A stretch of DNA of 64,000 bases from Pseudomonas syringae KCTC 12500. Lineage in GTDB: Bacteria; Pseudomonadota; Gammaproteobacteria; Pseudomonadales; Pseudomonadaceae. Numbering within the stretch: the first letter of the stretch is position 1; each line of letters opens with the position of its first letter. Under the pieces are notes generated by a model, which was not told the origin of the DNA, did no database searches, and was given only the letters and a program-made list of their open reading frames with translations. Made by a program: the position numbers and the translations under genes. Location: NCBI RefSeq assembly GCF_000507185.2, contig NZ_AYTM02000002.1:5553501-5617500 (forward strand), in the 5' to 3' direction. This document shows, in pieces, positions 42,781-53,443 of this stretch.

Positions 42781-42794
42781 CGTTGTTTCTTCAA

Positions 42795-42816
42795 GCCCGG
42801 CGGTTGATCGCCGGGT
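42795..42816 (+). other. Hairpin between sypC and pseE
   Basis: A 7-bp perfect stem CCCGGCG/CGCCGGG (42796-42802 with 42809-42815) lies 15 bases after the sypC stop. No T tract follows, so it is not a convincing terminator. It may limit read-through or protect mRNA. Confidence 0.4.
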
Positions 42817-42843
42817 CAATCCTCAACACATTCGTGGCTTTCT

Positions 42844-44001
42844 ATGAAAAAGTTGAAGTTTCGCAAAGTGCTCATTGTTGTAGTGCTGTTGGTTCTGGCA
42901 GCGGGTATTGCCTACAGCATCCAGTCCCCGGAAAAGCCACCGGAGTACCTGACTGCCAAGGTCGAACGCACCGAAATTGAAAACTCGGTGCTGGCCAGCG
43001 GGGTGCTGCAAGGCATCAAACAGGTTGACGTCGGCGCGCAGGTCTCGGGCCAGCTCAAGTCACTGAAGGTCAATCTGGGTGACAAGGTCAAACAAGGTCA
43101 GTGGCTGGCGGAAATCGATCCCGTGGTGCTGCAGAACACCCTGCGTCAGTCGCAGGTCAATGAACAAAACCTGATCGCCCAGAAGGACGCGGCTGTCGCA
43201 CAGCTCAAGGACGCCAGAGCCATTTACCAACGTTACAAACAACTGCGTGCAGATGACGCGATCTCGCAAAAGGACTTCGATACGGCGCAATCGGACTTCG
43301 AGGTCCGCAGTGCCAACCTGCGCTCGCTGGAGGCACAAGTGCGCGACGCAAGAATCCAGATCGAGACCGCCAGGATCAACCTGGGATACACCCGTATCGT
43401 CGCGCCAATCAGCGGTGATGTGGTGGGTATCGTGACGCAGGAAGGGCAGACCGTGATCGCCAGCCAACTGACACCAGTGATTCTCAAACTGGCGGATCTG
43501 GACACCATGACCGTCAAGGCACAGGTCTCCGAGGCCGACGTGATTCATATCACACCGGGACAAGAGGTGTATTTCACCATCCTCGGTGATGCCGAAAAAC
43601 GCTATTACGCCAAACTGAAAGGCACGGAACCGGCGCCGCAGAACTTTCTTGACTCGCAGTCCAGCAACGCCAGCAAGCCGAACAGTGCAGTGTTCTACAA
43701 CGCGTTGTTCGACGTCCCCAACCCGGATCATCGTCTGCGTATTTCGATGACCGCTCAGGTGCATATCGTCCGCGAAAAGGCCAAGGACGTACTGACGGTA
43801 CCTGTTGCGGCCTTGGGCGACAAGAACGGCGACGGAACCTTCCCGGTGCGCGTGATGGACGCTCAAGGCCAGGCCCAGAGCCGCAATGTGCAGACCGGTA
43901 TCAATAACAATGTGCGGGTCGAGATCAAGAGCGGCCTTGCCGAGGGTGACCAGGTGGTGATCGGTGAACCATCGGCCACACCAGCGGCAGCGGGGGCCTG
44001 A
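42844..44001 (+). CDS. pseE: PseE, MacA-like periplasmic adaptor of the ABC exporter
   Basis: This 385-residue membrane fusion protein should link the inner-membrane ABC transporter PseF to an outer-membrane channel and help export the lipopeptides. It has a short cytoplasmic start, one membrane anchor (residues about 9-26), a lipoyl/barrel-sandwich half (ASGVLQGIKQVDVGAQVSG, then GDKVKQGQWLAEIDP), an alpha-hairpin (about 100-165), the returning half (LGYTRIVAPISGDVVGIV) and a beta-barrel. Length fits the MacA family. It follows sypC by 63 bases with no recognisable promoter or syr-syp box, so it may be read from sypC. Its stop is two bases before pseF. The ribosome-binding site is weak. The name follows the PseEF system of P. 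syringae pv. syringae. Confidence 0.9.
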   Translation: MKKLKFRKVLIVVVLLVLAAGIAYSIQSPEKPPEYLTAKVERTEIENSVLASGVLQGIKQVDVGAQVSGQLKSLKVNLGDKVKQGQWLAEIDPVVLQNTLRQSQVNEQNLIAQKDAAVAQLKDARAIYQRYKQLRADDAISQKDFDTAQSDFEVRSANLRSLEAQVRDARIQIETARINLGYTRIVAPISGDVVGIVTQEGQTVIASQLTPVILKLADLDTMTVKAQVSEADVIHITPGQEVYFTILGDAEKRYYAKLKGTEPAPQNFLDSQSSNASKPNSAVFYNALFDVPNPDHRLRISMTAQVHIVREKAKDVLTVPVAALGDKNGDGTFPVRVMDAQGQAQSRNVQTGINNNVRVEIKSGLAEGDQVVIGEPSATPAAAGA

Positions 44002-44003
44002 CC

Positions 44004-45965
<1,962 letters not shown>

Positions 45966-45976
45966 CAAGCGGATTA

Positions 45977-45994
45977 CAGGACAAGGATGTCCTG
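45977..45994 (+). terminator. Weak hairpin after pseF
   Basis: CAGGACA-AGGA-TGTCCTG gives a 7-bp perfect stem 11 bases after the pseF stop. There is no T tract, so this is only a possible terminator. Confidence 0.35.
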
Positions 45995-46124
45995 CCCAAC
46001 GGAGAGTAACGCCTGTGCGCGACCGCGCACTGAAAGACGCCTGCGCGCGGGGTGAAAAAGATCGGTGTATGAAACGTCGATGCAGGAGGCTTCTGAATAG
46101 GATAGCGTTCGTGAGGGGCTCATA

Positions 46125-46148
46125 CAGCCGACGTCTATCTGTCGGCTG
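46125..46148. terminator. Hairpin near the 3' end of dat
   Basis: An 8-bp perfect stem CAGCCGAC/GTCGGCTG with an 8-base loop sits about 30 bases beyond the dat stop in the convergent pseF-dat gap (45966-46180). It lacks a T tract on either strand. Nothing else is recognisable in the gap. Confidence 0.4.
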
Positions 46149-46180
46149 CATCAACCTCTCAAGCAAGCTTTTGCGAGTGA

Positions 46181-47515
46181 TCAGCCAACCGCGCTGACGC
46201 TGGAAACCCGTGCGGCGCTGCTGCTCTTGAGGGACTGTTCGAAGCGGTCGAGGACCATGCCCACTTCTGACTCTGTGATATTCAACGGAGGCAGGAAGCG
46301 CAGGACTGCACTGTTGCGTCCACCGGTCTCGATGATCACGCCATTCTTGAAGCACTCCAGCTTGATCGCCCGCGCACGTGCGCCATCGCCAGCCCCCGGA
46401 CGCGATCCGCTGGCCGGTTTGACAATTTCCACCCCGAGCATCAACCCGCGGCCACGAACGTCGCCGATAAACGGGAATTGCCGGGCGATATCCTCCAGCC
46501 CGCTGTGCAACTGTTCCCCTCGGCGCGTGGCATTGCCGACCAGGTCGTGTTCCTTGATATGACGCATGGTCGCAGCGCCTGCCACCATCGCCACCTGGTT
46601 GCCACGGAACGTACCTGCGTGCATGCCCGGGCCCCATGTATCCAGGTGCTCGGCATAGACGATCACCGATATCGGGTAACCGCCACCGATCGCCTTGGAC
46701 AGCACCAGAATATCCGGCGTTATCCCGGAATGTTCGATGGCAAACAGGTTGCCGGTACGTCCGAGGCCGGTTTGCACTTCATCGATAATCAGCAATATCC
46801 CCAACTCGCGGGTGATCTCGCGCACGGCGCGCAACCACTCGGCCGATGCCGCAATACAGCCGCCTTCGCCCTGGATCACTTCGACCACCATCGCCGCCGG
46901 TTTGGGCACGCCACTTTCCGGGTCACTGAGTACCGTGCGGATGTACTCGATGGAGAGACGGTCGGTGTGTTCGCCATCGGTGCCGAACGGGCAGCGGAAG
47001 CGATAGGGGAACGGCAGGAAGTGGGTACCCTGCGCCAGTAGGCCGGCCTTGGGGTTGAGGTTGCCCATGGCCGACAATGCACCAGCGGTCATGCCGTGGT
47101 AACCACCGTGGAAGGACATCAGCGGCGAGCGCTGGGTGTAATGGCGGGCCAGTTTGATGGCGGCTTCCACTGCGTCTGAACCGCTGGGGCCGCAGAACAG
47201 GATTTTGCTGTTGTCGCGCATGCTGGCGGGCAACGTCGCGAACAGTTCTTCGACGAAGGCGTGCTTGGCCGGTGTGGCCAGGTCAAGGGCCTGCTGCAGA
47301 TGATCACTGTTGAGGAATTCGATCACCGCGTCACGGACAATCGGTGGATTATGACCCAGTGCGAGCGTGCCAGCGTTCGACAGGCAGTCGAGGTATTCCT
47401 GGCCGTTGGCGTCCTTGACTCGCATGCCCTTGCCGCTGACAAACAGCTGCTGGAAGGTCGCTGCGTAGGTGCGCGCATTCGACTCCAGTTTCTTGAGATT
47501 GCTTAACTCTTCCAT
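46181..47515 (-). CDS. dat: Diaminobutyrate-2-oxoglutarate aminotransferase (Dab supply)
   Basis: This 444-residue class III PLP aminotransferase matches the ectB/dat family length. It should form L-2,4-diaminobutyrate from aspartate semialdehyde with glutamate as donor. Visible landmarks are the cofactor-phosphate loop CGPSGSDAVEAAIKLAR (108-124), FHGGYHGMTAGALS (135-148), the pyridine-binding Asp245 in IIDEVQTGLGRTG, and the Schiff-base Lys274 in LSKAIGGGYP. Glu and Asp residues are in the usual places. The start ATG has AGGGA seven bases upstream. It points away from pseA, and the syr-syp box between them lies about 106 bases upstream of this start. The product would feed the two Dab modules of SypC and the Dab positions of syringomycin. 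Dab-specific activity rather than another omega-aminotransferase is inferred from family resemblance and context. Confidence 0.92.
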   Translation of the reverse strand: MEELSNLKKLESNARTYAATFQQLFVSGKGMRVKDANGQEYLDCLSNAGTLALGHNPPIVRDAVIEFLNSDHLQQALDLATPAKHAFVEELFATLPASMRDNSKILFCGPSGSDAVEAAIKLARHYTQRSPLMSFHGGYHGMTAGALSAMGNLNPKAGLLAQGTHFLPFPYRFRCPFGTDGEHTDRLSIEYIRTVLSDPESGVPKPAAMVVEVIQGEGGCIAASAEWLRAVREITRELGILLIIDEVQTGLGRTGNLFAIEHSGITPDILVLSKAIGGGYPISVIVYAEHLDTWGPGMHAGTFRGNQVAMVAGAATMRHIKEHDLVGNATRRGEQLHSGLEDIARQFPFIGDVRGRGLMLGVEIVKPASGSRPGAGDGARARAIKLECFKNGVIIETGGRNSAVLRFLPPLNITESEVGMVLDRFEQSLKSSSAARVSSVSAVG

Positions 47516-47620
47516 AGTCGATCCCTTGTTGGCACAGGTACGGATTCATTGCTACTCGCTTCGAGCAGAGTCCGATTCTGTAAGAACCTCAGGGGGATCG
47601 CCAACTTATCGCCGCCGGAC

Positions 47621-47640
47621 TGTCCCCGTATTCCACGACA
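47621..47640. promoter_or_regulatory. syr-syp box in the dat-pseA divergent promoter
   Basis: TGTCCCC-N6-CACGACA fits the syr-syp box pattern, with the exact 20-base length and intact TGTC/GACA ends. It is followed by the same GACA flank as the box before sypC. TTAAAT at 47662-47667 could be a -10 toward pseA. The box lies 151 bases before the pseA start and 106 before the dat start, so one LuxR-type dimer might control both genes. The rest of 47516-47790 holds no gene I can support. Confidence 0.82.
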
Positions 47641-47790
47641 GACATCTCGCGGCCTCAGGCGTTAAATGCATGCTACGAAAGGGATTTGTGGCGCTGTAAG
47701 AAACCTCGCGACAATGCTCCTGATCGTCCGGACTCTTGCCCCGTTACCCCTTTCTCAAGACACCACTGTTCCGGAATCTTCGAGAGCTTT

Positions 47791-49221
47791 ATGTCGATTG
47801 GCAAACCTGCTGGCTACTTCCTGGTGTCAACGCTTTGGGTATCGCTGCTGAGCGGCTGCACGCTAGGACCGGACTACCAATTGCCTGCGGTGGCGGTTGC
47901 CAGCCAGTGGCATGCGCCGCTGCCTCATGGCGCGTCGATGGTCGGGCTGCAGGATTGGTGGCAACAGTTCAATGACCCGGCACTGGCAACGCTGCTGCGT
48001 CTGGCACAGGCAGACAGCCCGTCCCTCGATCAGGCTCTGGCGCGCATTGCCCAGGCTCGCGCCACGCTGGACGGCAGCGTTGCCGACAGGCTGCCGCAAG
48101 TAAGCGGCGGCGTGAGCAAGTCGCGCGCCGGCATCAATCAGAGCGGATTGCACAAGAGCGGTACGACCTCCGGCGCAACCCTCGATGCGTCCTGGGAACT
48201 GGACCTGTTCGGCAAACTGCGACGCACCGACGAGGCTTCGCGCAATCTGCTCGAAGCACGTGTCAATGACTGGCATGACGCTCGTGTGTCACTGGCCGCC
48301 GAGGTCGGTGATGACTTCGTGCAGTACCGCGGCTGCCAGATGCTGGTCAACGCTTACCGTGATCAGGCGCAATCTCAGGAGCAGACCGCACGTCTGACTC
48401 GCGTGTCGTTTCAGGCCGGGTTCACCGCAGCCGCCGATTCATCGTTGAGCGACGCCAGTGCGGCGGCGAGCAATGCGACTCTTATCAAACAGCAAAGCGA
48501 GTGCGACGTGCTGCTCAAAAGCCTGGTGGCCCTGACCGGCAGCGACGAGGAACAGGTGCGAGAAGTGCTCGGCCATAACCCCGCGCGACTGCCGCAGCCC
48601 GCGTTGCTGGATGTACGGGAAATACCCGCCGACCTGGTGCGCCAGCGCCCGGACCTAGCGTCCAGCGAGCGCGAGCTGGCAGCCGCGAATGCGAAGATCG
48701 GCGCTGCCCAGGCTGATCGTCTGCCCAAACTGAGTCTGGTTGGCTCGTTCCAGGTGGGGACTACCACCGGAGTATTCAGCCGTGTCTGGAGCCTCGGCCC
48801 GCAACTGACCGTCCCGTTGTTCGACGCAGGCAAGCGCCGGGCGGCGGTGGACTCGGCGCAAGCGGATTATGACGCAGCGCTGGCGACCTATCGGCAGACC
48901 TTGCGCACGTCGGTGATGGAAGTCGAGCAGTCACTGGTGCGTCTGGACGCGGCACGGCGTGGGCAAGCCAGTACGCAGCAGGCAGCCGACGGCTATGAAG
49001 CGTCGTTCGAGGCCACAGACCGCAACTGGCAGGCCGGCAATGCCAGCTTGCTGGACCGCGAAGTGGCTCGACGCTCGGCGCTGTCGGCGCAAATCGAATT
49101 GATCACCGTGCAACAAAATCAGGTGCGTTACTGGATTGCCCTGTACAAGGCCCTGGGCGGTGGATGGCAGGACAGTCGCGAAGGTTTGGCCAGAGAGACA
49201 CCGAAGCGGGGCGGCGCATGA
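47791..49221 (+). CDS. pseA: PseA, outer-membrane channel lipoprotein of the RND pump
   Basis: This 476-residue OprM/TolC-family outer-membrane factor opens the exit channel of the tripartite pump. I chose the ATG at 47791 over the frame start at 47686 because it places a lipoprotein signal at the N-terminus: MSIGKPAGYFLVSTLWVSLL ends in SGC, with Cys23 as the lipid-bearing residue and Thr next, favouring the outer membrane. GAGAG precedes the ATG. The mature start CTLGPDYQLP is typical of the family. Two OEP repeats follow, with EIPADLVRQRPDLASSERELAAANA-type sequence in the second. Its stop overlaps the pseB start (ATGA), so the three genes form an operon. The syr-syp box upstream suggests co-regulation with sypC. 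Confidence 0.92.
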   Translation: MSIGKPAGYFLVSTLWVSLLSGCTLGPDYQLPAVAVASQWHAPLPHGASMVGLQDWWQQFNDPALATLLRLAQADSPSLDQALARIAQARATLDGSVADRLPQVSGGVSKSRAGINQSGLHKSGTTSGATLDASWELDLFGKLRRTDEASRNLLEARVNDWHDARVSLAAEVGDDFVQYRGCQMLVNAYRDQAQSQEQTARLTRVSFQAGFTAAADSSLSDASAAASNATLIKQQSECDVLLKSLVALTGSDEEQVREVLGHNPARLPQPALLDVREIPADLVRQRPDLASSERELAAANAKIGAAQADRLPKLSLVGSFQVGTTTGVFSRVWSLGPQLTVPLFDAGKRRAAVDSAQADYDAALATYRQTLRTSVMEVEQSLVRLDAARRGQASTQQAADGYEASFEATDRNWQAGNASLLDREVARRSALSAQIELITVQQNQVRYWIALYKALGGGWQDSREGLARETPKRGGA

Positions 49222-50321
49222 AGAAGATACGCGTTTATGGGCTGCTGGCGTTGGCGGCGTTGGGTGTCTCGGGCTGGATATTGTTTGGCCGTGCAGAACC
49301 GACCCCGGCTGCCGTTACAGCGCCAGCTACCAGCCTGACGGTCGAGGCGGTTCAACCGCACCGCGAAGACTGGCCGCAGGAACTAGTGGCCAGCGGTGCG
49401 CTCGCGCCGTGGCAGGAAGCCGTGATCAGTGCCGAGACCGGGAGCTTGCGTATCGCCAACCTGAAGGCTGATATAGGCGATCAGGTGAAGAAGGGCCAGG
49501 TCTTGGCGACTCTGGCCGATGACAGCGTGCTGGCCGAGGAAAACAAGCAGAAGTCGGCGGTCGCCCAAGCCACTGCACAATTGCAGGAAGCCCGTTCCAA
49601 TGCGCGACGTGCGGCGGTGGTCGGACAGAGCGGGGCCTTGTCCGAGCAGCAACTGGAAGAGTACCGGGTCAAGGTACAGACCGCCGAAGCCAACCTGGCC
49701 TCGGCGAATGCCGATCTGCGCAGCATCCGGATCAAACTCACGCAGACGCGCATCGTCGCGGTGGATGACGGGATCATTTCCGGGCGCAAGGCCTTGCTTG
49801 GCGACGTGGTGTCGGCGGGCAGCGAGATGTTCAGGATGATCCGGGATGGCCGGATCGAGTGGCAGGCAGAACTGGACGCCCAGCAACTGCCGGGCGTTAA
49901 GCCTGGCCAGCTGGCCCGGGTGATGTTGCCGGGCGGTATCGAGGTCCAGGGACGCGTGCGCCTGGTCTCGCCAGTGCTCGATGGCAAGACCAGCAGGGCG
50001 CTGGTCTACGTTTCCCTGCCGGTGGGGGCTGTGGCCCGCGCCGGCATGTACGCCAGCGGTCGCATCGAACTGCCTTCAAGCCCGGCGCTGACGGTTCCGG
50101 ACACCAGCGTGATCCTGCGCGACGGGCACTCTTATGTGTTTGTGCTGGGCCAAGACATGCGCGTCAGCCAACGCGTGGTCGAGATCGGCCGACGTCGTGG
50201 ATCGGCGCTGGAAATCGTCGGAGGCCTGGCAGAGCAGGCGCAGATCGTCCGCAGCGGTGGGGCCTTCCTCAATGACGGGGCCAGCGTGACGCTGGTCAAC
50301 GCCGAGGCCCGTGCGCAATGA
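49218..50321 (+). CDS. pseB: PseB, periplasmic adaptor of the RND pump
   Basis: This 367-residue membrane fusion protein bridges PseC and PseA. The ATG at 49218 is preferred to the frame start at 49164. It overlaps the pseA stop by four bases and gives a membrane anchor or uncleaved signal right at the start (MKKIRVYGLLALAALGVSGW). The order is lipoyl half (ASGALAPWQEAVISAETG, then GDQVKKGQVLATL), coiled-coil hairpin (about 105-160), second lipoyl half (LTQTRIVAVDDGIISGRKALLG), beta-barrel and membrane-proximal domain. The end overlaps pseC by ATGA. This is the AcrA/HlyD type; the name follows from its place in the syr-syp island. Confidence 0.92.
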   Translation: MKKIRVYGLLALAALGVSGWILFGRAEPTPAAVTAPATSLTVEAVQPHREDWPQELVASGALAPWQEAVISAETGSLRIANLKADIGDQVKKGQVLATLADDSVLAEENKQKSAVAQATAQLQEARSNARRAAVVGQSGALSEQQLEEYRVKVQTAEANLASANADLRSIRIKLTQTRIVAVDDGIISGRKALLGDVVSAGSEMFRMIRDGRIEWQAELDAQQLPGVKPGQLARVMLPGGIEVQGRVRLVSPVLDGKTSRALVYVSLPVGAVARAGMYASGRIELPSSPALTVPDTSVILRDGHSYVFVLGQDMRVSQRVVEIGRRRGSALEIVGGLAEQAQIVRSGGAFLNDGASVTLVNAEARAQ

Positions 50322-53300
50322 ATATCTCCGCGTTGTCGATTCGTTACCCGGTCCCGGCGGTCATGCTGTTTTTACTGCTGACCCTGTTTGGTTTCCTCGG
50401 ATTCGAACGTCTCGGTATCCAGGACTTTCCCGACACCGATCTGCCTGCAGTGGTTATCAGTGCCTCACTGGAAGGCGCCGCCCCCGAGCAACTGGAAACC
50501 GAAGTCGCGCGCAAGCTCGAAGACAAGCTGACATCGCTGCGCCTGCTCAAGCACGTCACTACGAAAATTTCCGAAGGCAGTGTCCTCATCAATGTCATCT
50601 TCGAGATTGACAAGGATGGCAACGAAGCCCTCAACGAAGTGCGCAATGCGGTGGACAGCGCTGCGGCTGAGTTGCAAGCCAACCTCGATACGCCGTCGGT
50701 AACGCGTCTGACCACCAATACCACAGCGTTGCTGACCTATGTGGTCGATGCGCCACGTATGGACGAAGAAGCGTTGTCATGGTTTGTCGACAATGAGTTG
50801 AGCAAACAGCTTCTGACCGTGCGTGGTGTCGCGAAGATCAGCCGCGTGGGCGGCGTGGACCGCGAAGTCCAGGTTGACCTTGACCCCACGCTGATGGCCG
50901 GTCTGGGTCTGAGCGTGACAGACATTGCGAATCGTCTGCGGGCGATGCAGAAAGATAACTCCGGTGGTCAAGGCGATCTGGGCAGCGGTCAACAGGCGCT
51001 GCGTGTCCTCGGCGGCATTGACGACCCGGCGGCGCTGGGTGCTATCCGCATTCCTGTCAGCGATGGACGGATGCTCGCTGTGCAGCAGTTGGCCACCGTG
51101 CGTGATACCCATGCCGAGCGCAACACCTTGGCGTATCGCGACGGCAAACCGGTAATTGGCTTTCAGGTCATCCGCTCACTGGGCTTTTCCGACGTAGGTG
51201 TGACCAGGGACTTGCGCCAGGCAGTCAGTGAGTTCGCCAGGCAACACCCTGACGTGCACATTGAAGAGGCGAGTAATGCCGTCGAGCCGGTAATGGAAAA
51301 CTATCGTGGCTCCATGGCGCTGCTCTACGAAGGCATGTTACTGGCGGTGCTGGTGGTCTGGTGGTTCCTGCGTGACTGGCGAGCGACCATTATCGTGGCC
51401 ACGGCATTGCCTTTGTCGATCATCCCGACCTTCGGCGTCATGTATTTTGCCGGCTTTAGCCTCAATACCGTTTCGCTGCTGGCGCTGGCGCTGGTAATCG
51501 GCATTCTGGTCGACGATGCAATTGTTGAGGTCGAAAACATTGCTCGACACCTGCGCATGGGCAAAACCCCGCGACAGGCGGCAATCGAGGCGTCCGACGA
51601 GATCGGCCTTGCCGTATTAGCAACGACCGTGACCCTGGTCGCGGTGTTTCTGCCGACTGCTTTCATGGGCGGGATTTCCGGCAAACTGTTTCGCCAATTC
51701 GGCGTGACGGCCAGCGCTGCGTTGATGTTTTCGTTGCTGGTCGCCCGCCTTCTGACGCCGATGATGGCGGCGTATTTGCTCAAGGCACGGCCGCATGGCG
51801 AGCATGACAGCGGTTTGATGAGACGTTACCTGGGCTGGATTCACACCAGCCTTAGTCGCCGCAAGACCACCATGGCCATTGTTGGTGCTTTGTTTATCGG
51901 CTCGCTGGCGCTGATCCCGTTGCTGCCAACCAGCTTTCTGCCTGCTCAGGATATTGCCAGCAGCACCGTCAGCCTGGAATTGCCGCCCGGCACCAGTCTG
52001 GCTCAGACCGGTGAGATTGCCTTGCAGGCTGAAAAGCGTTTACGCGCGATTCCTGAAGTGGCTCACGTCTTCATCGCGGCGGGCAGCGGCGATGCGGGCG
52101 GTGCAGGTGATCGGGACGCGAAACTGACCGTCGATCTGCTGCCGCGTGACCAGCGCGCACTGAAACAGTCGCAAGTGGAAGCGAGCATGCGTGAAAGTCT
52201 GCGCAGCTTGCCCGGTGTGCGGGTAACGGTCGGTGGTGACGGCAGCGGAGAACGTCTGGACATTGTCCTTGCCAGCGATGACGGCGATTTGCTGGAGCGC
52301 ACTGCCGCCGCTCTTGAACCGCAGTTGCGCCAGATAAAGGGCATCGGCAACGTCACCTCGAGTGCTGCAGTGCAACGGCCGGAAATCCAGATGCGCCCGG
52401 ATGTTTTCCGGGCGGCGGAGCAGGGCATCAGTAGCCAGGACATCGCCGACACCCTGCGCATGGCCACCTACGGCGAATACAGTTCGTCCTTGGGCAAGAT
52501 CAATCTGTCCCAGCGCCAGGTCAATGTGCGGGTGCGCATGCAGCCGCAAGTACGCACCGACCTGCAGAGCCTCGCTCAGCTACGGATCAAGGGGCGTGAT
52601 GGCCAGATTGCGCTGGCGTCGCTGGGAGAGCTCAGCATGGGCAGCGGTCCCGCGGAGATTGATCGTATCGACCGCTTGCGCAATATCACACTGTCCATCG
52701 AACTCAATGGCAGCAATCTGGGCGAAGTGATGGAGCAGGCCAGGCAGTTGCCGGCCATGCAGAACCTGCCAGCGCAAGTGAAACTGGTGGAGCAGGGCGA
52801 GTTGCAGTTGATGAGCGAGCTGTTTGGCAACTTCAGCCTGGCGATGGCCGTCGGCGTATTCTGTATCTACGCGGTGCTGGTGCTGCTGTTCCATGACTTC
52901 ATGCAGCCGCTGACAATCCTTTCGGCGCTCCCCCTATCGCTTGGCGGCGCACTGTTGGCACTGTTGATCGGCGGAATGAGTTTTTCCATGGCGTCGGTCA
53001 TTGGTTTGCTGATGCTGATGGGGATCGTGACCAAGAACTCGATCCTGCTGGTGGAATACGCAATCATGGCTCGCCGCGCACCCACCGTGAGCCGCTATGA
53101 AGCGTTGATCGACGCCTGTCACAAACGCGCCCGGCCGATCCTGATGACCACCATCGCAATGGGCGCGGGCATGTTGCCGACCGCACTGGGATGGGGCGGC
53201 GAATCAGGTTTCCGTCAACCGATGGCGGTGGTCGTTATCGGCGGACTGTTGGCCTCGACCGTACTAAGCCTGTTGGTAGTGCCCGTTATCTTTACTTATG

Positions 53301-53362
53301 TCGATGATGGTCATGAGACATTCAAAAGATGGTTTAGCAGGCCTCGCCAGACTCACGATTAG
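50318..53362 (+). CDS. pseC: PseC, RND-family inner-membrane transporter
   Basis: This 1,014-residue proton-driven pump is of normal length for the AcrB-like family. The N-terminus (SIRYPVPAVMLFLLLTLFGFLGF) is the first membrane helix, followed by a long periplasmic loop. The proton-relay pair Asp399-Asp400 sits in GILVDDAIVEVENIARH, equivalent to Asp407-Asp408 of AcrB. A second periplasmic loop (about 560-860) and the C-terminal helices with GLLMLMGIVTKNSILLVEYAI complete the fold. It starts within the last codon of pseB (ATGA). Published work on PseABC links this pump to syringomycin and syringopeptin export. It ends 81 bases before the convergent VWA gene. Confidence 0.93.
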   Translation: MNISALSIRYPVPAVMLFLLLTLFGFLGFERLGIQDFPDTDLPAVVISASLEGAAPEQLETEVARKLEDKLTSLRLLKHVTTKISEGSVLINVIFEIDKDGNEALNEVRNAVDSAAAELQANLDTPSVTRLTTNTTALLTYVVDAPRMDEEALSWFVDNELSKQLLTVRGVAKISRVGGVDREVQVDLDPTLMAGLGLSVTDIANRLRAMQKDNSGGQGDLGSGQQALRVLGGIDDPAALGAIRIPVSDGRMLAVQQLATVRDTHAERNTLAYRDGKPVIGFQVIRSLGFSDVGVTRDLRQAVSEFARQHPDVHIEEASNAVEPVMENYRGSMALLYEGMLLAVLVVWWFLRDWRATIIVATALPLSIIPTFGVMYFAGFSLNTVSLLALALVIGILVDDAIVEVENIARHLRMGKTPRQAAIEASDEIGLAVLATTVTLVAVFLPTAFMGGISGKLFRQFGVTASAALMFSLLVARLLTPMMAAYLLKARPHGEHDSGLMRRYLGWIHTSLSRRKTTMAIVGALFIGSLALIPLLPTSFLPAQDIASSTVSLELPPGTSLAQTGEIALQAEKRLRAIPEVAHVFIAAGSGDAGGAGDRDAKLTVDLLPRDQRALKQSQVEASMRESLRSLPGVRVTVGGDGSGERLDIVLASDDGDLLERTAAALEPQLRQIKGIGNVTSSAAVQRPEIQMRPDVFRAAEQGISSQDIADTLRMATYGEYSSSLGKINLSQRQVNVRVRMQPQVRTDLQSLAQLRIKGRDGQIALASLGELSMGSGPAEIDRIDRLRNITLSIELNGSNLGEVMEQARQLPAMQNLPAQVKLVEQGELQLMSELFGNFSLAMAVGVFCIYAVLVLLFHDFMQPLTILSALPLSLGGALLALLIGGMSFSMASVIGLLMLMGIVTKNSILLVEYAIMARRAPTVSRYEALIDACHKRARPILMTTIAMGAGMLPTALGWGGESGFRQPMAVVVIGGLLASTVLSLLVVPVIFTYVDDGHETFKRWFSRPRQTHD

Positions 53363-53401
53363 AAGGGGGCGGGTCAAGGTGACACGCGCACGAGTCCTGA
53401 T

Positions 53402-53429
53402 CGAGCGCGCGTACCTTGCGCGCGCCTCG
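53402..53429. terminator. GC hairpin between convergent pseC and the VWA gene
   Basis: GCGCGCG (53405-53411) pairs with CGCGCGC (53419-53425), and flanking CGAG/CTCG extends the stem past one bulged base. It lies in the short convergent gap and could serve both strands, but neither side has a T tract. Confidence 0.4.
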
Positions 53430-53443
53430 GGTGCATGGCCATA

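Noticed and set aside
40885..42750. Long minus-strand open frame (621 codons) opposite the sypC end
   Set aside because: It lies wholly antisense to the two thioesterase domains, whose catalytic residues are intact on the plus strand. It is His/Arg/Gln-rich low-information sequence, typical of high-GC antisense frames.
47686..47790. Upstream start for pseA (35 extra residues)
   Set aside because: It would bury the lipoprotein signal; the ATG at 47791 gives a clean signal with SGC at Cys23.
49164..49217. Upstream start for pseB (18 extra residues)
   Set aside because: It would place polar, Arg-rich sequence before the membrane anchor. The ATG at 49218 has the ATGA overlap that is repeated at pseB-pseC.
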